From Defluviitaleaceae bacterium (lineage in GTDB: Bacteria > Bacillota > Clostridia > Lachnospirales > WRAX01), in contig WQVB01000079.1 in NCBI GenBank assembly GCA_009781815.1, positions 1 through 6,104 of the forward strand: 6,104 bases of DNA, written 5' to 3'. Below the pieces are notes generated by a model. The model was not told where the DNA came from and did not search any database. It was given only the letters and a program-made list of their open reading frames with translations. Of the stretch, positions 1-3,403 are shown piece after piece. The stretch's first letter is position 1. Every line of letters begins with the position of its first letter. Made by a program: the position numbers and the translations under genes.

Positions 1-324
1 CTCTGTGCCAAACATCTCCACTATATCTTCGTAGGTGTAGCCTGTATCCTCTATAATATCGTGCAAAATACCCGCTGTAACCGTCTCTCTATCTAACTCC
101 AAATCCGCCAAAATGCCAGCTACAATCAAAGGGTGTATAACATAAGGCTCGCCAGACCGCCGCAACTGCCCCGCATGAGCCGTTGCCGCAAGCTGATATG
201 CCTTCTCCACCATGCTAAAATCCGAAGAGGGGTGATACATCTGCATTTTGCTTATAAGAGCATCAAAAATCTCATCAGCACTTAAGCCATCGCCTACAGG
301 CGTTATCTTTTCCATATTAAACAT
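1..324 (-). CDS. relA: Rel/SpoT-family (p)ppGpp synthetase/hydrolase, N-terminal part (3' end outside window)
   Basis: Makes and degrades the stringent-response alarmone (p)ppGpp in the cytoplasm. Only the first 108 residues are present; the gene runs off the left edge. They cover the start of the N-terminal HD hydrolase domain. Visible are AHAGQLRRSGEPYVIHP (residues 49-65) and GILHDIIEDTGYTYEDI (85-101). By family knowledge, H64, H88 and D89 are manganese ligands and E92/D93 are catalytic, so the hydrolase half looks intact, as in bifunctional Bacillota Rel. The start is chosen at 324 (MFNMEK): a GGGGAGGG ribosome site (about 332-339) lies 7-8 nt upstream, whereas the in-frame ATG at 315 would be about 17 nt away. 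It has its own consensus promoter and is transcribed divergently from the small toxin gene. The synthetase, TGS and ACT domains cannot be seen, so the exact family member (rel versus a specialised relA or spoT) is inferred. Confidence 0.95.
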   Translation of the reverse strand, partial: MFNMEKITPVGDGLSADEIFDALISKMQMYHPSSDFSMVEKAYQLAATAHAGQLRRSGEPYVIHPLIVAGILADLELDRETVTAGILHDIIEDTGYTYEDIVEMFGTE

Positions 325-360
325 GCAGCAGCCCTCCCCTTCTTTTGAATTTATGATGAT

Positions 361-389
361 ATTATAACACAAAGCCTTAAAAGTATCAA
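361..389 (-). promoter_or_regulatory. Sigma-A promoter of rel
   Basis: Read on the minus strand: -35 TTGATA (384-389), 17-bp spacer, -10 TATAAT (361-366). The TG of an extended -10 (TGT before TATAAT, 367-369) is also present. Predicted transcription start is near 354, giving a short leader of about 30 nt before the ATG at 324. Confidence 0.85.
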
Positions 390-437
390 GCGACTTGTCT
401 CTTTTCGCCTACTCATACAACAACAAACAGCCTAAAT

Positions 438-466
438 TTGACAATATTCAACAAAGCATATATAAT
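438..466 (+). promoter_or_regulatory. Consensus sigma-A promoter of the small toxin gene
   Basis: A perfect -35 TTGACA (438-443), a 17-bp spacer and a perfect -10 TATAAT (461-466). The transcript should start at about A473/G474, leaving a leader of about 82 nt before the toxin ATG at 555. Such a strong promoter on a 43-codon membrane peptide implies tight post-transcriptional control. Confidence 0.9.
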
Positions 467-515
467 AACATTAGGTGAATTGCAAGCGAGTGAGCGGCAA
501 CATTGCGACCTTTAT

Positions 516-540
516 TCATAAAGCATTTATTGCTTTGTGA
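516..540 (+). promoter_or_regulatory. Hairpin directly upstream of the toxin ribosome site
   Basis: TCATAAAGCA (516-525) pairs with TGCTTTGTGA (531-540) around a TTTAT loop: ten pairs including one U-G wobble. The stem ends exactly where the Shine-Dalgarno sequence begins (541), so it could stack on or restrict ribosome loading. The regulatory role is inferred. Confidence 0.55.
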
Positions 541-550
541 AAGGAGGTGA
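541..550 (+). promoter_or_regulatory. Full-length Shine-Dalgarno sequence of the toxin
   Basis: AAGGAGGTGA is complementary over ten bases to the 3' end of bacterial 16S rRNA. AGGAGG (542-547) sits 7 nt before the ATG at 555. It fixes the start codon of a gene that is otherwise easy to miss because it is only 43 codons long. Confidence 0.9.
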
Positions 551-554
551 GACA

Positions 555-686
555 ATGGGTTGTCTTTTTTCTTACATAGCTATAACATTTTCGATTATAG
601 CAAGTGTGGTTACAATAATTGACTACGCAGAAAGAAAAAAGAAACGTCGCTCTGATATCAACAGCAAGCGACGTTTCGATAAATAA
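555..686 (+). CDS. Small membrane peptide, putative type I toxin (43 aa)
   Basis: Encodes 43 residues. A short N-terminus (MGCLFSY) leads into one hydrophobic segment of about 19 residues (4-22, rich in Ile/Val/Ala/Thr). A strongly basic tail follows: ERKKKRR at 26-32 and KRR at 38-40, ending FDK. This is the architecture of membrane-acting type I toxins of Bacillota (TxpA, BsrG and Fst types), but I see none of their family motifs, such as the Fst PLxVG...FxxWL pattern, so it may be a separate family. The gene has its own consensus promoter, perfect ribosome site and intrinsic terminator. A convergent antisense RNA covers codons from about 27 to the stop and the 3' UTR. The C-terminal codons double as the antisense terminator stem. 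Membrane damage as the mode of action is inferred. A regulatory or membrane-associated small protein without toxicity is the alternative. Confidence 0.82.
   Translation: MGCLFSYIAITFSIIASVVTIIDYAERKKKRRSDINSKRRFDK
631..677 (-). terminator. Intrinsic terminator of the antisense RNA, inside the toxin codons
   Basis: On the minus strand an 11-bp perfect stem, GAAACGTCGCT (677-667) with AGCGACGTTTC (651-641), encloses a 15-nt loop. It is followed at once by TTTTTTCTTT (640-631). This is a standard rho-independent terminator for leftward transcription. On the plus strand there is no T-run after the stem, so toxin transcription should pass through. Confidence 0.85.
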
Positions 687-771
687 ACATTGAAGGTCGC
701 AATGCTCGCTAACAAGCAATGAACCTGATCGAGAGGAGAGTGCACACCACTCCCTCTCTTTTTAGTGCCTA
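632..771 (-). ncRNA. Putative antisense antitoxin RNA (about 140 nt)
   Basis: Defined by a perfect minus-strand promoter (778-806), predicted start near 771, and the intrinsic terminator ending near 632. No convincing reading frame with a ribosome site is seen inside it. The RNA is fully complementary to the last about 18 codons of the toxin and its entire 3' UTR, including the toxin terminator hairpin. The geometry, two convergent promoters with transcripts overlapping at their 3' ends, is that of txpA/RatA and bsrG/SR4 in Bacillus subtilis, whose RNAs act by duplex formation and RNase III cleavage. It also covers the 3' strand (693-720) of the toxin mRNA end-pairing, so binding would compete with or open that structure. 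The RNA is predicted from promoter and terminator only. Confidence 0.78.
731..763 (+). terminator. Intrinsic terminator of the toxin mRNA
   Basis: GAGAGGAGAGTG (731-742) pairs with CACTCCCTCTC (748-758) as 11 bp with one bulged A and a five-base loop (CACAC). TTTTT (759-763) follows. It ends the toxin transcript at about 290 nt and lies wholly inside the region covered by the antisense RNA. Confidence 0.88.
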
Positions 772-777
772 GCATAA

Positions 778-806
778 ATTATAGATTATTCCCAACGATT
801 TGTCAA
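778..806 (-). promoter_or_regulatory. Consensus sigma-A promoter of the antisense RNA
   Basis: Read on the minus strand: -35 TTGACA (801-806), 17-bp spacer, -10 TATAAT (778-783), all consensus. The -35 box begins only 7 bp after the purA stop codon. No reading frame follows that would explain it as a protein-gene promoter, which supports an RNA product. Confidence 0.88.
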
Positions 807-813
807 GTCTATT

Positions 814-2109
814 TTAAAGATTAACGATCTCATCCCTCTTTGGGCCGTTAGATAGCAAGGTAATAGGCAAGCCCACCTGCTTTTCAATAAAACGCACATA
901 ATTCTTTGCGTTTTCTGGCAAATCATCAAAATTACGAATGTGGCGGATATCTTCTTTAAAGCCCGGCAACATCTCATACACTGGCTTTGCACGGTCTAGT
1001 TGAGCCCCAGTTGGAAAGTCCGTCAAATGCTTGCCATCTACCTCATATGCCACGCAAACGGGTATCTCACTCATATACGCAAGCACGTCAATGCCCGTCA
1101 TAGCCAGCTCCGTAGCACCTTGGCACATTGCACCATAGCGGGTTGCCACCGCATCAAAAGGCCCTACACGGCGTGGCCTGCCTGTTGTTGCTCCATACTC
1201 ACCAGCATCGCCACCACGCTTGCGAAGCTCTTCTGCCTGCTCATCAAACCACTCCGTAACAAATGGCCCAGCCCCAACGCAAGAGGAATATGCCTTTGTA
1301 ACGGCCATTATGCAGTTAATAGCATAAGGCGGCAAGCCAGCCCCCACAGAGGCAAAGCCAGCCACAGTGTGTGAAGAGGTTACATAAGGGTATATGCCAA
1401 AAGATGGGTCTCGCAACGCACCCAGCTGCCCTTCAAGCAATATCTTTTTGCCTTCCTTCCACGCTTTATGTAAAAAGGCAAAGCTGTCGCCCATATATTG
1501 CTCAGCAAAGGGCTTATATTTCATTAAATAGTCATACACATCCATATAATCTACAGCGGGGGCTTTGTAAAGGTGCTCAAGGGTTAGGTTCACCTTGTCA
1601 TAAAGATGCTTTAAACGCTCCTTTAAACGCTCCCCATCAAAAATCTCACTAAACTGGATAGACTCTTTTATATATTTTTCAGAATAAAAAGGTGCAATGC
1701 CCGCCTTTGTTGAGCCAAACTGGCGATCTCCCCTACGCTCTTCCTCCAAGGCATCAAGCATAATGTGGTGAGGTAAAACAAGAGACACACGCTGGTCTAT
1801 CATCAAGTTAAACTGCATATCAGGCACTATATACGTAACCGTACCCATCTCTTTTTCCAAATATTCAAGGTTTAAAGCACAGCCGTTGCCAATAACATTA
1901 ACAACACCCCTGCCAAATATGCCCGAAGGCAGCTGATGCAAAGCAAACTTGCCATACTCATTTAAAATGGTATGCCCAGCGTTTGAGCCGCCTTGAAAGC
2001 GAACAACAACATCCGCCATCTGTGCCTTTATATCCGTTATTTTGCCCTTGCCCTCATCGCCCCAGTTAGCTCCAACAATGGCCATTACATTATCTTTAAT
2101 CTCACTCAT
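814..2109 (-). CDS. purA: Adenylosuccinate synthetase
   Basis: Cytoplasmic enzyme joining IMP and aspartate with GTP to form adenylosuccinate, the first committed step from IMP to AMP. 431 residues, the usual length. Visible motifs are GANWGDEGKGK (13-23) with the catalytic Asp at 18, and GGSNAGHTI (40-48) with the catalytic His at 46. Also present are RQFGSTKAGIAPFYSEKY, GATTGRPRRVGPFD (the Arg-rich substrate loop) and LLSNGPKRDE near the C-terminus (guanine-nucleotide site). FQGGSNAGHT and FGSTKAGIAP replace the more common YQGGNNAGHT and GTTGRGIGP, which fits a clostridial-type PurA. The start at 2109 (MSEIKDNV) is chosen because AAAGGG (2118-2123) lies 8 nt upstream and the family begins just before VGAxWGDEGKGK. 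An in-frame TTG at 2163 would add an unlikely 18-residue leader. A perfect promoter lies 71 bp upstream. No intrinsic terminator is seen between its stop and the antisense RNA promoter. Confidence 0.98.
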   Translation of the reverse strand: MSEIKDNVMAIVGANWGDEGKGKITDIKAQMADVVVRFQGGSNAGHTILNEYGKFALHQLPSGIFGRGVVNVIGNGCALNLEYLEKEMGTVTYIVPDMQFNLMIDQRVSLVLPHHIMLDALEEERRGDRQFGSTKAGIAPFYSEKYIKESIQFSEIFDGERLKERLKHLYDKVNLTLEHLYKAPAVDYMDVYDYLMKYKPFAEQYMGDSFAFLHKAWKEGKKILLEGQLGALRDPSFGIYPYVTSSHTVAGFASVGAGLPPYAINCIMAVTKAYSSCVGAGPFVTEWFDEQAEELRKRGGDAGEYGATTGRPRRVGPFDAVATRYGAMCQGATELAMTGIDVLAYMSEIPVCVAYEVDGKHLTDFPTGAQLDRAKPVYEMLPGFKEDIRHIRNFDDLPENAKNYVRFIEKQVGLPITLLSNGPKRDEIVNL

Positions 2110-2179
2110 AATATCAACCCTTTCGGCTGTCTCATTTATCAAACATAATAAGGACAGCATCAAATGGCCATCCTTATCG

Positions 2180-2208
2180 ATTATAGACTAATTGTTTTGG
2201 TTTGTCAA
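2180..2208 (-). promoter_or_regulatory. Consensus sigma-A promoter of purA
   Basis: Read on the minus strand: -35 TTGACA (2203-2208), 17-bp spacer, -10 TATAAT (2180-2185). The predicted start near 2173 gives a leader of about 64 nt. No purine riboswitch or clear PurR box was recognised in it. This is one of three promoters in the window with both boxes perfect. Confidence 0.88.
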
Positions 2209-2240
2209 GAAAAACTATCTAAGTAGAAAAAGCATTAGAC

Positions 2241-2356
2241 CCCCTAGCCGTCATCCCGTGCTTGACACGGGATCTAATTGGAGGAGGTCAGATCTAATTG
2301 GGGTTGTGCACCATCATACATAGATCCCGTGTCAAGCACGGGATGACGGCTTGGGG
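2241..2356. repeat. 36-bp inverted repeat built from two copies of a palindromic element
   Basis: The arms at 2241-2276 and 2321-2356 are reverse complements with 35 of 36 positions matching (mismatch at 2245/2352), around a 44-bp spacer. Each arm is itself a palindromic unit of the form GTCAT-stem-loop-ATCT. In the left arm ATCCCGTG (2253-2260) pairs with CACGGGAT (2266-2273) around CTTGA. DNA or RNA could therefore form either two small hairpins or one very long one. It lies downstream of the membrane-protein gene and upstream of the purA promoter, in a 333-bp gap with no gene. There is no T-run after either arm, so it is not a standard intrinsic terminator. Confidence 0.93.
2271..2310 (+). 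repeat. Partial 20-bp tandem duplication in the inverted-repeat spacer
   Basis: Two 20-bp units, 2271-2290 and 2291-2310, each begin GATCTAATTGG (11 identical bases) and agree at about 15 of 20 positions. The first unit overlaps the end of the left inverted-repeat arm, so the element's edge appears to have been duplicated. Confidence 0.65.
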
Positions 2357-2399
2357 AGTGTGGTATGGCGGTAGGTAGGATTAACCTCACTACAAGTTT

Positions 2400-2422
2400 A
2401 TTGCGGAGTTGATCCGAAATCT
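2400..2422 (+). repeat. Decayed copy of the small palindromic element
   Basis: ATTGCGGA (2400-2407), loop GTTGA, then TCCGAAAT (2413-2420): seven of eight stem pairs remain, followed by CT. It is a degraded version of the copy inside ftsK (5141-5161), where the stem is perfect and the loop is CTTGA. It lies 20 bp past the stop codon of the membrane-protein gene. Confidence 0.6.
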
Positions 2423-2442
2423 CCCATCTTGGTTTTATCTTT

Positions 2443-3288
2443 TTAGTCCCCAAACTCCTCTTTGATTTTATTTTTCATCTTATCTTCGGCACTTTTTATT
2501 GTCGGTAAAAGATACTTGTAACCTTTATCATAAAGTTCTTTTAAGCGATCTCGCATAGTTTCAATAGAAGCATCAACTTCTTTCTTCCCTTCCACGAGCT
2601 TTATATGTTTTTCACGTGCTTTCTTATATATTATCCTAGTGTCTCCTATCTTCTGTTTTAGAAACTCAAAAGCCTCTGATTCTTGTTCGCTTAGATGCTG
2701 CTTCTCTAGAAATCGTTGTTTAATTTCGTCCAATTTTTTGAAGTGCCCATCAAATTCTTTAATGAATTTTTCAAAGGATGCATATGCCTCAAAGCTTTCA
2801 AAAAAAGCAAGAGAGTAGTAAAATTCATGCAATAAGCCTGCGTAAGACTTTGCATATTCTTGTAATTTCAAAAATTCCTCCCCAATTAGCTCGTTTTCTT
2901 CTAAATCAAATTCCAAATTCATATCAATGATTCCACTAACCTCATTTAGAAATTTATATATTTCTTGAGGATTTTCACGCCATATGTTTATTAGAGCCAA
3001 AAAAGTTTCTGATAAATAACGGATGCTATCTAACTTAGACAGCATCAAACGCAGACTAGAAGAAACGAAATTGAGCCTTTGAATTGCAGCATCTCGTTTA
3101 CGTTCTTTTTCTTGTCTTTTAGCGGTGTGATTGATAGTAATAAAAACCGCAACAACAGTAGCACCGCCAGCTAGGATTGATCCAAAATATCCTAATGCAT
3201 AAGTCTCGCCCCAGTGCAATGGAATTATGATAGCAAAAAATAAAAGGACGACGACCACTATGGTAACTATTTTTGGTGTTATTTTCAT
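2443..3288 (-). CDS. Unrecognised membrane protein with two helices and a long charged helical domain
   Basis: 281 residues; family not recognised. Residues 7-23 (IVTIVVVVLLFFAIIIP) form a first membrane helix. Residues about 33-53 (GYFGSILAGGATVVAVFITIN) form a second, separated by a short loop, HWGETYALG. The basic stretch AKRQEKERKRDA (56-67) follows, suggesting that both the N-terminus and the large C-terminal domain (about 56-281) are cytoplasmic. That domain is rich in Lys, Glu and Leu and is probably largely helical or coiled-coil, notably 180-275. Two short helices, a Gly-rich second helix and a basic helical continuation recur in uncharacterised accessory and phage-linked membrane proteins. 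The start at 3288 has AAGGAG (3301-3306) 12 nt upstream, rather long. The gene is clearly AT-richer than purA and ftsK and is bracketed by palindromic repeats, suggesting later acquisition. No promoter of its own is convincing; it may be read from ftsK. Confidence 0.88.
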   Translation of the reverse strand: MKITPKIVTIVVVVLLFFAIIIPLHWGETYALGYFGSILAGGATVVAVFITINHTAKRQEKERKRDAAIQRLNFVSSSLRLMLSKLDSIRYLSETFLALINIWRENPQEIYKFLNEVSGIIDMNLEFDLEENELIGEEFLKLQEYAKSYAGLLHEFYYSLAFFESFEAYASFEKFIKEFDGHFKKLDEIKQRFLEKQHLSEQESEAFEFLKQKIGDTRIIYKKAREKHIKLVEGKKEVDASIETMRDRLKELYDKGYKYLLPTIKSAEDKMKNKIKEEFGD

Positions 3289-3327
3289 TGTTTTTATGAA
3301 CTCCTTATTAAATCAGCAAGGAAGGGG

Positions 3328-3382
3328 ATTGCGGATCAAGTCTCACCCGAAGAGCGGGGCTCGACCAAGGGCCCGCAATGAC
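3328..3382 (-). repeat. Palindromic element, long variant, between ftsK and the membrane-protein gene
   Basis: On the minus strand it begins GTCATTGCGG (3382-3373) and ends CTTGATCCGCAAT (3340-3328). These are the two halves of the element seen at 5138-5161, here separated by about 32 bp. The outer arms ATTGCGG (3328-3334) and CCGCAAT (3373-3379) pair. The insert contains its own small inverted repeats, such as CCCG-CTCTT-CGGG. No T-run follows, so termination of ftsK here is not demonstrated. Its orientation is opposite to the decayed copy at 2400-2422. Confidence 0.75.
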
Positions 3383-3403
3383 GGTTAGTAAGACGAGCAA
3401 TCT

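Larger units (their letters stand above)
479..720 (+). other. Long-distance 5'-3' end pairing within the toxin mRNA
   Basis: The first about 40 nt of the predicted transcript can pair with the 3' UTR in three stacked blocks. These are ATTGC (479-483) with GCAAT (716-720), AGCGAG (485-490) with CTCGCT (705-710), and CATTGCGACCTT (501-512) with AAGGTCGCAATG (693-704). All 23 pairs are Watson-Crick; the blocks are separated by small internal loops or one-sided bulges. Closing the 5' and 3' ends of the message onto each other is known in type I toxin mRNAs such as hok, where it keeps the full-length transcript translationally inactive. That role here is inferred. Confidence 0.7.

Noticed and set aside
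516..719. 67-codon minus-strand reading frame over the toxin locus
   Set aside because: It has no supported ribosome site, and it crosses the antisense terminator and beyond it; it is best seen as a shadow of the toxin and antisense RNA.
1000..1652. Plus-strand open frames across purA
   Set aside because: They are antisense to a clearly conserved enzyme, with no family motifs or ribosome sites; shadows of purA codon use.
2110..2163. 18-residue N-terminal extension of PurA from a TTG start
   Set aside because: The family starts just before VGAxWGDEGKGK, and AAAGGG is well spaced for the ATG at 2109. The extension also runs through the predicted leader with no good ribosome site.
2241..2356. 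Large inverted repeat as an intrinsic terminator or CRISPR
   Set aside because: There is no T-run on either side, and there are only two opposed copies rather than regularly spaced direct repeats.
3307..3315. Extended -10 (TGATTTAAT, minus strand) as promoter of the 2443-3288 gene
   Set aside because: It directly abuts the Shine-Dalgarno at 3301-3306, so the transcript would start past the ribosome site, and no -35 lies at a suitable distance.
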